Shown in pieces: positions 33,010 through 42,550 of a DNA stretch of 64,000 nucleotides. Both the position numbers and the translations under genes were made by a program. This stretch comes from Armatimonadota bacterium (GTDB taxonomy: Bacteria; Armatimonadota; Fimbriimonadia; Fimbriimonadales; Fimbriimonadaceae), in the NCBI GenBank assembly GCA_029781035.1, contig JAKOXK010000079.1:1-64000 (forward strand). Direction: 5' to 3'. Position 1 is the stretch's first letter; every line of letters starts with the position of its first letter. The notes under the pieces were generated by a model that did not search any database, was not told where the DNA came from, and saw only the letters and a program-made list of their open reading frames with translations.

Positions 33010-33058
33010 AGAGTGAGTTTATCGAGAAACGCGATATGATGAGGGCCGAACGAGAGTC

Positions 33059-34063
33059 ATGTTTGCAGTTCAAAGCGCCGTGCTTCTCAAGGAGGACGTC
33101 TTTCGCGATCCCCCGTTCGCCTCGTGCCACGCGGCTACGATCGAGGAATCCCACGGATGTGTCGTCGCTGCATGGTTCGCTGGCAGCCGTGAGGGTGCTG
33201 ACGATGTCGGCATTTGGGTCGCACGGCGCGAGAAAGGAGCTTGGACTCGTCCCAAGGAGGTCGAAGTCGGGAAGGACAGGCAGGGCCGAGCGCAGCCCTG
33301 TTGGAACCCCGTGCTCTTCCAGCCGAGAAGGGGCCCGCTCCTCCTTTTCTTCAAAGTCGGCCCCGACCCTGTCCACTGGTGGGGCATGATGGCTTCCAGC
33401 CCAGACGGTGGCCTCCATTGGCTCCGGGCTGTCCGTCTACCGGAGGGATTCCTGGGGCCCATCAAGAACCGGCCCCTTGAAACGCCGGCAGGAACCATCC
33501 TGTGCCCAAGCAGCACGGAAGGCCACGGCTGGCAAGTTCACTTCGAGTTCACCGCCAACAACGGCGGCAGTTGGTCGAAGACTCCGTCAGTGAACGACGG
33601 GAAGTCGATCCGGGCGATTCAGCCGAGCTTGCTGGACCTGGGGAAGGGGCATCTCCGAGCCGTTGGGCGGACACAGGAGGACCGGGTGTTCCAAACGGAC
33701 TCAAGCGATTACGGGCGGACGTGGGGCCCGATGACCCTTGGTGATCTTCCTAACAACAACTCTGGGCTTGATGCGACGACGCTAAGCAACAAGACCTTCT
33801 TGATGGTCTGCAATAACGTGACGCGCACCCCCGGAGAGTGGTCTGGACGCCGTTCTCCTTTGAGCGTAAAGGTCTCGTCAGACGCGGTTCACTGGCACGA
33901 GGTGCTGACGCTCGAAGACGAACCAGGCGAGGAGTTTTCCTACCCGACCGTGATCCAGACCCGCGACGGGCTTGTGCATGTCGTTTACACATGGAAGCGC
34001 AAGACGATCAAGCACGTCGTGATCGATCCAGCCAAAATCCCTCAAGGCAGTCCCAAGGGTTGA
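33059..34063 (+). CDS. Sialidase-like (BNR-repeat) exo-glycosidase family protein
   Basis: 334 aa. A six-bladed propeller with Asp-box-like turns is suggested (SSPDGGLHWLRAV, TANNGGSWSKTP, DSSDYGRTWGPM, SSDAVHWHEVLT). FASCHAATIEESHGCVVAAW, FAGSREGADDVGIW and WNPVLFQPRRGPLLLFFKVG match the BNR_2/sialidase family found in planctomycetes, bacteroidetes and armatimonads. No signal peptide is evident, so it may be cytoplasmic. Substrate is unknown. A possible -10 (TATGAT, about 33034) lies 18-20 nt before the ATG. The end overlaps the convergent DUF4838 gene by 22 bp. Confidence 0.85.
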   Translation: MFAVQSAVLLKEDVFRDPPFASCHAATIEESHGCVVAAWFAGSREGADDVGIWVARREKGAWTRPKEVEVGKDRQGRAQPCWNPVLFQPRRGPLLLFFKVGPDPVHWWGMMASSPDGGLHWLRAVRLPEGFLGPIKNRPLETPAGTILCPSSTEGHGWQVHFEFTANNGGSWSKTPSVNDGKSIRAIQPSLLDLGKGHLRAVGRTQEDRVFQTDSSDYGRTWGPMTLGDLPNNNSGLDATTLSNKTFLMVCNNVTRTPGEWSGRRSPLSVKVSSDAVHWHEVLTLEDEPGEEFSYPTVIQTRDGLVHVVYTWKRKTIKHVVIDPAKIPQGSPKG

Positions 34064-35754
34064 GCCGCCTCAGCTCCGATCCGCTTCAAAAACTCCTCGG
34101 CGTCACCGCCTTCCGACGTTTGCGTGACACCGAACCGACGGATGCTCGTGGCCAGGGCCTTGACGTATGACGCGTGTCGGGGATCTTCCGAAGTCGTACG
34201 AGTCACTTGCAAGAATTCCAGGCCCATTCGTGCCTTCTGCACCATCCACAGCGCTGTCGGATCGTTTGCGACGGCCAGTTCGGCTCGATCGAACAGACTC
34301 GCCCCGGTGGTCAGTACATCGTTTGTGAAGTACGGTGCCGTCGGCGGGTCGTAGATCGTCGCGTGGACTCCAGATTCTCGAGCTGCGCGGTGAGTCAAAT
34401 TGATCCACTCCAGAATCTCGGGCGCGGCCTTTCCGTAGACGCCTTCAAGGAACTCATGGATGACAGGTCTCGCTGGCAAGTTCGGTGTCCACATGAGGCG
34501 GGCCATCAAATAGGACTTCAGTTCGGCCATGTCGCCGCCACCGCCTGGCGCGTAGTCCCCCTCTTCGAAGATACCGACGACACCGCTTTCGTGGAACAGT
34601 CGGATGTCCCCAACGATCTCGTCGATGCAGGGAAGTGGTTGAAGGTAGCTGGCGAAATCGGTGCAGTAGTGCCAGATGTAAAGTTGATTCGTGATTCGTG
34701 ACCAGTCTTTGAGGTTCGCCAAAGGAACCTTGTTCCTGTCACAGCCGTCCAGCGGGTGGGCAAAGCACGCACCGATGGGAGCGAGCCTCACACGGACATT
34801 CTTGTGCGGTTTCTCGTGGAGCGGTGGTTTCTCACTCCATTGGTAGGCGAGTGTGTCGATCAACACCTGGGGATGGTCTTTGCCGATCGCGTCGGCCACC
34901 TTGTTCACAAAGCGGAGCAACGGGCCGGATGGCGATCCCTCTTCGGTTTCGACCTTCCTGCAAGCATCACATTCGCAGTTCGAGTACGTGTCGTTTTGAG
35001 AGACTGAGAAGATCGTGGCCTTCGGATTCTCTTTGATCCACTGCTCGACCTTGTCGATGACTATACGCAGCACGTCGGGGTTGGTCAAGCAGAGTTGCGC
35101 GTACCCGCCTTGTCGCTGACCTTTGACAAGGGAGAAGTACTCAGGGTGGTCTTTGAAATACGTTTCGGGGGGAACCAGCTCTGAGAACGTATGGACGAAC
35201 TTGCCGTACGACACCTTGCCTCCGACGCTGTCGTCGAGGGGCATCGAGTTGCCGTTGACCCTGTTCCTCAGGCACCAGTCCCTGTCAGAAAAGGCCTCAG
35301 TGAAGAAGGGCTCCCGGTACTCAAAAGCCGGCCGCTGGCGAGTGTCGAGTTGCGGAACCGTCAGGGTGGGCTTCTTCGGAATGAACGAGCACTTGGCCGT
35401 GAACCACCGACAGCCAACTACGTCTTGCAGGAACCCGTAGCACCCGTACATCGCGCCTCGCTGTCCGCCGCCACGGATAACGATCCCATCCTTGTCGCTC
35501 CGGATGGTGTACTCCTCCTCGCGGAGGTTCGGTTCATTGGCGATGCGGATCGCTTGTCTGCCTCGGGGCAGTTTCGAGAGCACGGGGAGTTCGGCACCCG
35601 TGACTTGGCGGAGGAAACTCTGCAACTCCTCGGCGCCGTGTCGTAGTGCCGGCGGCCCTACGTTAGCAACGATGGCCCAACGGCTGTGGCCGTCGCGGAC
35701 GATGGTTTGGGTCGCGGGAGTGACGATACTCGCGAAGACGAGGCTGGCGAACAC
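34042..35754 (-). CDS. DUF4838 domain-containing secreted protein, putative glycoside hydrolase
   Basis: 570 aa. A signal-like N-terminus (MFASLVFASIVTPATQT) is followed by a glycosidase-type accessory domain (about 20-115; GAEELQSFLRQVTGAELPVL, GGGQRGAMYGCYGFLQDVVG) like that preceding alpha-glucuronidase and GH20-type barrels. The DUF4838 region covers about 170-430: IFSVSQNDTYSNCECDACRK, VLIDTLAYQWSEKPP, VRVRLAPIGACFAHPLDGCD and QLYIWHYCTDFASYLQPLP. It is probably a polysaccharide-degrading enzyme; catalytic residues were not assigned. It is the neighbour of a sialidase-like gene. Confidence 0.85.
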   Translation of the reverse strand: MFASLVFASIVTPATQTIVRDGHSRWAIVANVGPPALRHGAEELQSFLRQVTGAELPVLSKLPRGRQAIRIANEPNLREEEYTIRSDKDGIVIRGGGQRGAMYGCYGFLQDVVGCRWFTAKCSFIPKKPTLTVPQLDTRQRPAFEYREPFFTEAFSDRDWCLRNRVNGNSMPLDDSVGGKVSYGKFVHTFSELVPPETYFKDHPEYFSLVKGQRQGGYAQLCLTNPDVLRIVIDKVEQWIKENPKATIFSVSQNDTYSNCECDACRKVETEEGSPSGPLLRFVNKVADAIGKDHPQVLIDTLAYQWSEKPPLHEKPHKNVRVRLAPIGACFAHPLDGCDRNKVPLANLKDWSRITNQLYIWHYCTDFASYLQPLPCIDEIVGDIRLFHESGVVGIFEEGDYAPGGGGDMAELKSYLMARLMWTPNLPARPVIHEFLEGVYGKAAPEILEWINLTHRAARESGVHATIYDPPTAPYFTNDVLTTGASLFDRAELAVANDPTALWMVQKARMGLEFLQVTRTTSEDPRHASYVKALATSIRRFGVTQTSEGGDAEEFLKRIGAEAAQPLGLP

Positions 35755-35854
35755 AACCTAGTATGTCTCATGGCGCCCTGGCAATTCCTCCTGTGTTTTC
35801 CGGACGCGAGCGATCACTAGCCAGTTCTAATCACGCTTTTTTCGAGTGAGTTCG

Positions 35855-35860
35855 TATACT
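35855..35860 (+). promoter_or_regulatory. -10-like element upstream of the propeller protein gene
   Basis: TATACT at 35855-35860 lies 34 nt before the ATG at 35895. No convincing -35 was seen. TATACT or TATCAT hexamers without a -35 recur upstream of other genes here. Confidence 0.4.
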
Positions 35861-35894
35861 AGGCGGACTCCTGCCCTTCTGAGGGGTCGTTCTT

Positions 35895-37853
35895 ATGGTT
35901 TTGGCTCGTGTGACGGTCTGTGCAGCAGTCTTGTTCGGGTTTGGGTTTGGGCCACTCGGTGCCTGGGCGCAAATGGGCGTCCAGGGGTGGGAGAGCCATG
36001 CCGGTAATCCCCAGCACACCGCCAATTCGCCAGTGGCAGCCCAGCAGGCGCTTCGGATCCGCTGGTCAACACCGGTGGACTTGAACCCACAGTACAGCGG
36101 CAACGACCTCTTGATCCACTATGGGACTCCCTTGGTCACGAGGAACGCGACCGTCATCGTAACGGTCAAAACGGGGGCGACCGATGGATTCAAGGTCGAG
36201 GGCCGGCGTGTCTACGATGGCCAGCTGCTGTGGACACAGGCCACCGACTACTCCCTGCCCCCCTACGATTGGACACCACCGTGTGGTTGCACCCTCGTGA
36301 GTCGGACGAAACTGGCCGTCCCGGGTGCTGGCGGAACTGTCTACGTGCGGCGAGATGCCGACGATCCCAACTCGGTTGTCGACCAGTTCTGCTTTTACGG
36401 GCTCGCTGAATACGGAGCCCACAAGGCCACGTACGACGACAGGGTCAAGATCACCTCACCCTTGACCGCCGATGCACAAGGGAATGTTTACTTCACCTAC
36501 GAGGTATCGGGGCCAACGCCGGCGAACCTCGTGAGCGGCATCGCCAAGATCGGCCCGGACGGAACGGGAACTTGGGTGAGCGCGGCTCAAGCGGCCAACG
36601 ATTCAGGCATCAGCTATGCCCTCCTGAACTGCGCACCAGCGTTGAGCAACGACGGTTCAATCGTCTATGTCGGGGTCGGCGGCGACCGCTACTATCTCCT
36701 CGGCCTGTCAACGACCGATCTCAGCACCGTCTATAAGGTGCAGCCCCTTGATCCCCATACAGGGAACCCGGCTCTTGTCAGCAGCGACAGCACGGCCACA
36801 CCAATGGTGGGGCCAGATGGCGACGTTTACTTTGGGATGTTCGACAATCCGTTTGGCTACACCCACTTGCGCGGGTACATGCTTCACTTTGACCAGACCC
36901 TTCAGGCCAAAGGCTATCCCGGCGCATTTGGGTGGGACGACACGGCGTCGGTCGTGCCTGCCTCGTGCGTGCCTTCCTATCACGGCTCGTCGACCTATCT
37001 CATCCTCACGAAGTACAACAACTACTTGGAGGGTGGAGGAGACGGTTCGAACAAGGTCGCGGTGCTGGATCCGAACGACTTCCAAGTCGACCCGATCGAC
37101 GGTACTCCGACCATGAAGGAGGTCTTGACCGTCTTGGGACCGACGACCGATCAACGCGGTGGAGTGAAGGAATGGTGCATCAACTCGGCCGCGATCGACC
37201 CTGTCCGCAAGTGCGCCATCGTCAATTCAGAGGACGGAAGCTGCTACACCTGGGACTTCACAAGCAACGTCCTCCAAGACACACAGGTTTTGACATCTGG
37301 GATCGGTGAGGCGTACACGCCCACGATCATTTCGCCTGAAGGCACGGTGTTCGCGATCAACAACGCGAGCCTCTACGCACTTGGAGACAACACGTGCCTT
37401 CCCACGACAATGAGCATGGTTCGTGGCCGAGCGACTTCAGGATCCCTCTCCAGCGTCTATTACGACGATGCGGACCGGCTGGAACTGGCGCCCGGTCCGG
37501 TCATCACGTCGAACGACTCGCCGATCCAGCTCTACATGAGCGGGAACGGGTTTGCCGATGTCGGGCAGAACGGTTCGTTTTCCTGCCGCCTCAAGTCCCT
37601 TGCCAGTTCAGTGAATATCAGGCAGACCCTCCAACTGTGGGATTTCACGAATCTGAGCTGGGTGACGGTCGACCAGCGGACGATCAGCTCCAGCGAGTCC
37701 GATGTCCAAGTGCCCGTCTCAAACCCTGCGCGGTTCCTTTCGCCGATCACCCATGCCGTCTTGTCCCTCGTCAGTTACAAGCCCGTGGGGCCGGTGACAA
37801 TCCAGAATTGGCGCGTCAAAGTCAACGTTGCCTCCTGGACCTTGAACCCGTAA
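35895..37853 (+). CDS. Secreted PQQ-like beta-propeller protein
   Basis: 652 aa. Signal peptide at residues 1-25 (VCAAVLFGFGFGPLGAWAQ). Residues 30-500 look like a PQQ/quinoprotein-type propeller: WESHAGNPQHTANSPVAAQQ, YGTPLVTRNATVIVTVKTG, SPLTADAQGNVYFTYEVSG and ATPMVGPDGDVYFGMFD. The C-terminal 150 residues (from about 505; MVRGRATSGSLSSVYYDDAD onward) form a separate beta domain in the style of C-terminal modules on secreted armatimonad proteins, ending LSLVSYKPVGPVTIQNWRVK. No quinone-binding residues were identified. Role probably extracellular binding or display. Confidence 0.75.
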   Translation: MVLARVTVCAAVLFGFGFGPLGAWAQMGVQGWESHAGNPQHTANSPVAAQQALRIRWSTPVDLNPQYSGNDLLIHYGTPLVTRNATVIVTVKTGATDGFKVEGRRVYDGQLLWTQATDYSLPPYDWTPPCGCTLVSRTKLAVPGAGGTVYVRRDADDPNSVVDQFCFYGLAEYGAHKATYDDRVKITSPLTADAQGNVYFTYEVSGPTPANLVSGIAKIGPDGTGTWVSAAQAANDSGISYALLNCAPALSNDGSIVYVGVGGDRYYLLGLSTTDLSTVYKVQPLDPHTGNPALVSSDSTATPMVGPDGDVYFGMFDNPFGYTHLRGYMLHFDQTLQAKGYPGAFGWDDTASVVPASCVPSYHGSSTYLILTKYNNYLEGGGDGSNKVAVLDPNDFQVDPIDGTPTMKEVLTVLGPTTDQRGGVKEWCINSAAIDPVRKCAIVNSEDGSCYTWDFTSNVLQDTQVLTSGIGEAYTPTIISPEGTVFAINNASLYALGDNTCLPTTMSMVRGRATSGSLSSVYYDDADRLELAPGPVITSNDSPIQLYMSGNGFADVGQNGSFSCRLKSLASSVNIRQTLQLWDFTNLSWVTVDQRTISSSESDVQVPVSNPARFLSPITHAVLSLVSYKPVGPVTIQNWRVKVNVASWTLNP

Positions 37854-37996
37854 GCGCGGTTGGCGGTCAGCGGGTTCGTTAACAACCGGTTCGGACTGGG
37901 CGATGGGTCGCGGGAGCCAGCTTAACCGGAAGCAAACCACGGGGAAACCCTCGCTTAACGGTGCGCGTGGACCATTGCGGTGCCGAGGAGGCACAC

Positions 37997-38869
37997 ATGC
38001 GATATAAAGCGTTCACCCTTATTGAACTCCTTGTGGTCATTGCCATCATTGCGATTCTCGCAGCCATTCTCTTCCCCGTGTTCGCCCAGGCGAAAGCCGC
38101 CGCAAAGAAAACATCGGCCCTGAGCAACATGAAGCAGCTTGGTACTGCCGCGATGATGTACGCGACAGACAATGAAGACAGATTCCCGTCGGTATACGAC
38201 GGCGGAGACTCGACCAACCACGGCGGCGATCCGATCGCCACGATGTACCCGTACATCAAGAACCTCCAGATTTGGGTCGGCAAGTACCGGTCAAACGACG
38301 ATCAAGTCGGCCTCGACACCAACGGAAACGTGGTTTATGGCCGGAACGACGTCGGCTACAACTGGGGCTTTGAAATCCGGGCTGCAGAGGGCATGATCAA
38401 CGAAGAGCAGTGCACGGACGGAGGGGCTGTCCAGGGGTGTGGGGGCCGCGGGGGGCGGCGGTTCAACGCTGGAAAGTCAAACACCCAAATGGCCAGCCCC
38501 GCGCAGTTGTTCGCCTTTGGCAACACCTACGACACGCCACGGCAAACGATCGGCAGCATCGATTGGTTCTTCGACGACTATCCCGGCGGATCGCGAAACA
38601 ACGACATCTACTTCACAGGCAAGACGACAATGGTCTTTGCCGACGGTCATGCGGGCACGATCGCGTGGAAGGGGGGCTACATCTCGCAGTACGACATGCT
38701 GATCGGATCGCCCAAGAACTTCGGCCAGCGCGTCAACGGGTACTGCTCGGATCCGGACGGCACCGTGAATCCGTTCCCGCGAGACGGGTTCCCACTGGGA
38801 AAGGGCTGGAAGTGCAGTACCTTCCTAGCGTTCCCCGAAGCTTCTGGGGTGCAGTGGTGGACCGACTAG
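37997..38869 (+). CDS. Prepilin-type N-terminal cleavage/methylation domain protein (pseudopilin-like)
   Basis: 290 aa from the ATG at 37997, preceded by a good Shine-Dalgarno (GAGGAGG). MRYKA is followed by [20 protein letters not shown], a type IV prepilin leader with Ala rather than the usual Gly before the cleavage site. [20 protein letters not shown] then [20 protein letters not shown] is the armatimonad/planctomycete DUF1559-like style. The C-terminus keeps [19 protein letters not shown], typical of this group. It is probably exported by a type II or IV pilus-like system. It overlaps the next small gene by 13 bp. Confidence 0.9.
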   Translation: MRYKAFTLIELLVVIAIIAILAAILFPVFAQAKAAAKKTSALSNMKQLGTAAMMYATDNEDRFPSVYDGGDSTNHGGDPIATMYPYIKNLQIWVGKYRSNDDQVGLDTNGNVVYGRNDVGYNWGFEIRAAEGMINEEQCTDGGAVQGCGGRGGRRFNAGKSNTQMASPAQLFAFGNTYDTPRQTIGSIDWFFDDYPGGSRNNDIYFTGKTTMVFADGHAGTIAWKGGYISQYDMLIGSPKNFGQRVNGYCSDPDGTVNPFPRDGFPLGKGWKCSTFLAFPEASGVQWWTD

Positions 38870-39069
38870 CCTCAAGGTTTCTGCTACTTGTGGCAGCCGG
38901 GTCCATTGTCAGTGGCCTGGTATGGGGTTGCGCTTCTTCTGAGGCGTCGACACCAGAGCCACAGGCCTCACAGGACAACGCCAGCCAGGCGGCGTCCCAG
39001 TGGACCCAAGAGCAGAAAGACGCCTTTGCCCGTGCGCACAAGAGGGCGCGAAAAGGCGAGGACAAGTAG
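38857..39069 (+). CDS. Small lipoprotein downstream of the prepilin gene
   Basis: 70 aa from a GTG at 38857 (a second GTG is at 38854), overlapping the prepilin gene by 13 bp. A signal peptide ends in a lipobox (GLVWGC, Cys about residue 25). The mature part is short and polar ([20 protein letters not shown]) and ends in a basic helix ([19 protein letters not shown]). No family recognised. The coupling to a prepilin gene suggests a shared role at the envelope. Confidence 0.65.
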   Translation: MDRLASRFLLLVAAGSIVSGLVWGCASSEASTPEPQASQDNASQAASQWTQEQKDAFARAHKRARKGEDK

Positions 39070-39072
39070 GCC

Positions 39073-41061
39073 TTAGTCTCGCCGCAAGAACTCGACGACC
39101 GTCTCGGCCTGACGCATCGTCAAGGTCGGGACGGCCGCGATCTGCTCGAGGGTTGCCCGCCTGATCGCTTCGATCGACCCGAACGTGCGGAGCAGGAGCC
39201 GACGCTTTTTCGGGCCGATTCCCGGCACTTCGTCCAGGACACTGCCCTGGATTCGCTTGTCTCGGACTTTCCGGTGATAGGTGATCGCGAATCGGTGCGC
39301 CTCATCTCGCAAGCGTCGAAGCATGACAAGTCCGGGCGAGTTGAGCGGGAGCACCACCTCGGTGAAGGTCGGGACACGGGACGTTGGGAGCTGAAGCCTG
39401 GGATCGGGCTCCCTACGATTGCCATCCTCTTGAGGATCATGGCAATCTGGCTTGTGGCTGGCGGTCCCCTGGGAGAAGGACTTGTTAGAAGGCTCGCCGA
39501 CTCGTTCACGTTTCCCGCTTCCAGGCATGTACAGGATCTCCTGTTTTTTGGCGAGTCCTACCATGGGCACCGAGAGTTCAAGGGCGTCACGGGCCTTGAG
39601 CGCGGCCGACAACTGTCCTTTCCCACCGTCGATCACGATCAGATCTGGAAGTCTCGAGAACTTCGGATCGCCTTCGAGGTAGGCGCGCAGGCGGCGTGTG
39701 ATGACCTCGTTCATCATCGCAAAATCGTCGGGTGTCTCCTGGTGCCACTTGATTCGAAACCTACGGTACTCGTTCTTGGCCGGCATGGCGTCCTCCGCGA
39801 CGACCATGGAGCCCACTGGCGCCGACCCCTGGATGTTTGAAATGTCGTAGCACTCGACGCGGGCTGGCAGGGCCGAGAGTTGGAGAGCTTCACCCAGTTC
39901 CTCCATCGCTGTCTGAGCCCACGCCTCTTGTTGCTCAACCTCCAGAGTCATGGACTTGAGCGCTTCTTCCGCGTTCGCAGCGGCAAGGTCGACAAGCCTG
40001 AGTCCCTCGCCCCCCTGGGGAACGTCGACCGTGACTGCCGAACCGCGCCGTTGCCTCAACCATCGCTCGACGATCTGACGCTCCAGGATCTCCACCGGAA
40101 GCAAGACCTCGCGCGGCACTTCGGGCACGTCGCTGTAGTACTGCTTGACGAACTCGCCGACCGCTTCGCTCGGGGATGATTCCTTGGCGCCGTCGAGCAC
40201 GAAGTACCGTTGTCCAATCAGGCGGCCTCCGCGGACGTACAGCATCTGTATCGCGGCGCCCCTGTCGTCCTTGACAACGGCGATGACGTCCTTGTCGATG
40301 TGGTCGTCACTCAGGACCTTCTGCTTTTCGAGGACGTTCTCGATCGCCTGGATACGGTCTCGGATCACAGCGGCGCGCTCGAACTCTAGCCCCTCGGACG
40401 CTTGCTCCATCTGGTGCCGCAAGTCGTCAACCACCTTTGTCTCTTTGCCGTCCAGGAACCGGCGCACTTGGTCGATCACTTGTGCGTACTCCTTGGCATC
40501 GGCCAGTCCGGCGCACGGCCCGAGACATTGCCCTAGGTGGTAGTAAAGGCAGGGCTTCTGCTCGGCCTTGCCGCTCCAACTCTTGCCACAGGGGATCAGC
40601 GGAAAGACCTTGTGCAGGAGCTGAAGCGTGTCACGGACGGAAAAGGCCGACGTGTAGGGGCCAAAAGCCTTCCCGACTCCGCGTTTCGGGTTTCTGGTGA
40701 AGAGGACACGGGGATAAAGCTCCTTGGTGATGACGATGTATGGGTAGCTCTTGTCGTCGCGCATGACCACGTTGTAAGGCGGTCGGTGCTCTTTGATGAG
40801 GTTGCACTCGAGGACAAGGGCCTCCAACTCGGAATCGACAACGATCCACTCGATGTCGCGGATCTTGCGGACAAGACGCTCGTTCTTCGCCCCGAGCTTC
40901 GCACTCGGCTGGAAGTAGCTCCGCACGCGGTTCTTGAGATTGACCGCTTTGCCGACGTAAAGCACATGCGCGGATTCGTCCCGATAGATGTAACAACCGG
41001 GTTTGGCTGGAACCGACTTCAGCTTGTCGGCAACGTTCTCGGGCAGGGGCGCACGGCGCAT
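39073..41061 (-). CDS. uvrC: Excinuclease ABC subunit C
   Basis: 662 aa from the ATG at 41061. GIY-YIG domain: KPGCYIYRDESAHVLYVGKA, NLKNRVRSYF. The UVR motif region is DLRHQMEQASEGLEFERAAV. The RNase H-like endonuclease domain has VECYDISNIQGSAPVGSMVV and LPDLIVIDGGKGQLSAALKA; tandem HhH motifs end the protein (LDEVPGIGPKKRRLLLRTFG, IAAVPTLTMRQAETVVEFL). It makes both incisions in nucleotide-excision repair. Between GLAKKQEILYMPG and LPLNSPG there are about 50 extra, low-complexity residues compared with E. coli UvrC. It faces the lipoprotein gene with 3 bp between stops. Confidence 0.95.
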   Translation of the reverse strand: MRRAPLPENVADKLKSVPAKPGCYIYRDESAHVLYVGKAVNLKNRVRSYFQPSAKLGAKNERLVRKIRDIEWIVVDSELEALVLECNLIKEHRPPYNVVMRDDKSYPYIVITKELYPRVLFTRNPKRGVGKAFGPYTSAFSVRDTLQLLHKVFPLIPCGKSWSGKAEQKPCLYYHLGQCLGPCAGLADAKEYAQVIDQVRRFLDGKETKVVDDLRHQMEQASEGLEFERAAVIRDRIQAIENVLEKQKVLSDDHIDKDVIAVVKDDRGAAIQMLYVRGGRLIGQRYFVLDGAKESSPSEAVGEFVKQYYSDVPEVPREVLLPVEILERQIVERWLRQRRGSAVTVDVPQGGEGLRLVDLAAANAEEALKSMTLEVEQQEAWAQTAMEELGEALQLSALPARVECYDISNIQGSAPVGSMVVAEDAMPAKNEYRRFRIKWHQETPDDFAMMNEVITRRLRAYLEGDPKFSRLPDLIVIDGGKGQLSAALKARDALELSVPMVGLAKKQEILYMPGSGKRERVGEPSNKSFSQGTASHKPDCHDPQEDGNRREPDPRLQLPTSRVPTFTEVVLPLNSPGLVMLRRLRDEAHRFAITYHRKVRDKRIQGSVLDEVPGIGPKKRRLLLRTFGSIEAIRRATLEQIAAVPTLTMRQAETVVEFLRRD
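39417..39447. repeat. Palindromic element inside the uvrC insertion
   Basis: GATTGCCAT (39417-39425) pairs with ATGGCAATC (39439-39447); an inner CCTC/GAGG stem has a 2-nt loop and a 3-nt bulge. It lies within the DNA for the extra residues of UvrC (about 39380-39540). A palindromic, in-frame mini-element similar in concept to Rickettsia palindromic elements would explain both features. Confidence 0.45.
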
Positions 41062-41099
41062 GGGCCTGGAACCTGACTCTACACCGGAGGACAGGGTTC

Positions 41100-41105
41100 T
41101 ATACT
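41100..41105 (+). promoter_or_regulatory. -10-like element for the redoxin gene
   Basis: TATACT at 41100-41105, 18 nt before the ATG at 41124, in the 62-bp divergent spacer shared with uvrC. No clear -35. Confidence 0.4.
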
Positions 41106-41123
41106 CTAGACCTAACAAGAGCC

Positions 41124-41690
41124 ATGCTGGATTCCCTGACTTCGACCGTGATCCTTCTTGCTGGACTTGCCTGGGTTCCGCCCCATCGCCCACAAGACGG
41201 GCCATCTGATGACGTGGGGAAGGCGGCCCCGGCCTTCGTCGCCATGGCCAGTGACGGCAAGCAACGGACCCTCAAGGAACTGGCCGATGGAAACGTCCTG
41301 GTCTTGGCGTTCGTCAAGGACGGCTGCAAGTTGTCGCCAACAGCCATGGTCTACTTCAACCGCCTGGGGACTGCCTTCCAAGGAAGAAAGCACGTTCAGT
41401 TCTTCGGAGTGTTGGACGACGACCCATCCGGGTTTGGCCAGTGGGCGAAGCTGTTCCATCCGACGTTTGACTTCCTGTTGGATCCTGAACGCCAGATCGT
41501 CAAGGCGTATCACGTCGAACGTTCCTGTGAGGTCGTCGTCGTCGAGAGTGGCAAGGTCGCCAGGCATTTCAAGGGATTGAGTAGGGACGGCCTGACTCAA
41601 GTCGTCACGGTCATGTCCCAAGCGGTCGGAATCGCACCAGAGTCGGCGGTCGACATTGCCGACTCGCCCGAAGTCGAGCGGTTTGGGTGA
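41124..41690 (+). CDS. Thioredoxin-fold redoxin (AhpC/TSA-like), secreted or membrane-anchored
   Basis: 188 aa. A short hydrophobic N-terminus (residues 5-17) may be a signal sequence. The redoxin domain starts at VGKAAPAFVAMASDGKQRTL and has a single Cys at the active-site position (VLAFVKDGCKLSPTAMVYFN), so no CxxC. A second Cys lies in YHVERSCEVVVVESGKV. Single-Cys placement suggests a peroxiredoxin-like or degenerate redoxin rather than a disulfide oxidoreductase. Function is not certain. Confidence 0.75.
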   Translation: MLDSLTSTVILLAGLAWVPPHRPQDGPSDDVGKAAPAFVAMASDGKQRTLKELADGNVLVLAFVKDGCKLSPTAMVYFNRLGTAFQGRKHVQFFGVLDDDPSGFGQWAKLFHPTFDFLLDPERQIVKAYHVERSCEVVVVESGKVARHFKGLSRDGLTQVVTVMSQAVGIAPESAVDIADSPEVERFG

Positions 41691-41731
41691 GCGTTTCCAA
41701 ACGCCGCCAGTTCGGCGGCAAGAGTCGATGG

Positions 41732-42505
41732 CTAGCTTCCCGACTGGCCTTGTTGAAGCCTTTTCTCAAGAGCGTCCAGTTCGGCATCGACGCTCGTTTC
41801 GCCCTCGATCGATGTCGTAGTGGTGGTCACGGGTGCTGCTGTACCGAGTCCGAGCTTTTCCTCAAGCTTCTTGAGGTCTTCTTCGGCGGCCATGTCCATC
41901 GCCTGATCCTCCATGGCCATCATCTTGCCTTGGACGCTGCCAGAGAACATCTCTTGGCGGGCAGAGGCCTCGGCCTGCTTGTCGGCGATCTTCTCACGGG
42001 CAGCCGCAAACGAGCCTTCATACTCGTTTTCGAACGTGAGCCCCTCCAACGCCTTCGTTATGGAGGACTGGATCTGAGACTGCTTCCACTGTGCCTTGAG
42101 CGCCAACGCCTCCGCTGTTTTCTTGCGGACCTCTTCTTCCTGACGTTTAATAGCTACCTTGACGTTTTCGACCGTCTCCACGGCCGTGGCGAGTGTCGTC
42201 TTGAGCGTCTCGATGGTGGCGTCTGACGTCGCTTTCTCTCGCAGAAACTGTCGGGCGAGATCGCGGTTGCCTGCCTTGAGGGCCGCTGCCGCCTGGTTCT
42301 CCAATTGCGCCGACTTACGGGTCGCTTCGTCGAGCATCCCTTGAAGCTTGTTCTTCTGGGTGATGGCCTGCACAGCCTTCTCCCTGTTCTGGACCAGAGC
42401 CGTCTGCATGTCGCGACGTGCCTGATCCAGCATGATCTCGGGGTCCTCAAGTTTGTCCATACCCCGATTGAAGATGGCTCGGAGCCACGCAAAGAACCGC
42501 TTCAT
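41732..42505 (-). CDS. PspA/IM30 (Vipp1) family membrane-stress protein
   Basis: 257 aa. Almost entirely helical and coiled coil. Typical PspA opening: [40 protein letters not shown]. Further matches are [20 protein letters not shown] and [20 protein letters not shown]. PspA/IM30 proteins form ESCRT-III-like rods or rings on the inner membrane and protect it under stress. A predicted disordered linker with TTTTT (near 223-229) precedes the last helix. No phage-shock partner (pspB/C/F) is near. Confidence 0.92.
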   Translation of the reverse strand: MKRFFAWLRAIFNRGMDKLEDPEIMLDQARRDMQTALVQNREKAVQAITQKNKLQGMLDEATRKSAQLENQAAAALKAGNRDLARQFLREKATSDATIETLKTTLATAVETVENVKVAIKRQEEEVRKKTAEALALKAQWKQSQIQSSITKALEGLTFENEYEGSFAAAREKIADKQAEASARQEMFSGSVQGKMMAMEDQAMDMAAEEDLKKLEEKLGLGTAAPVTTTTTSIEGETSVDAELDALEKRLQQGQSGS

Positions 42506-42550
42506 GTCTACTCTCGCGCCCGTCCTGCAGTCCGAGCGACGCGGAAGTAT

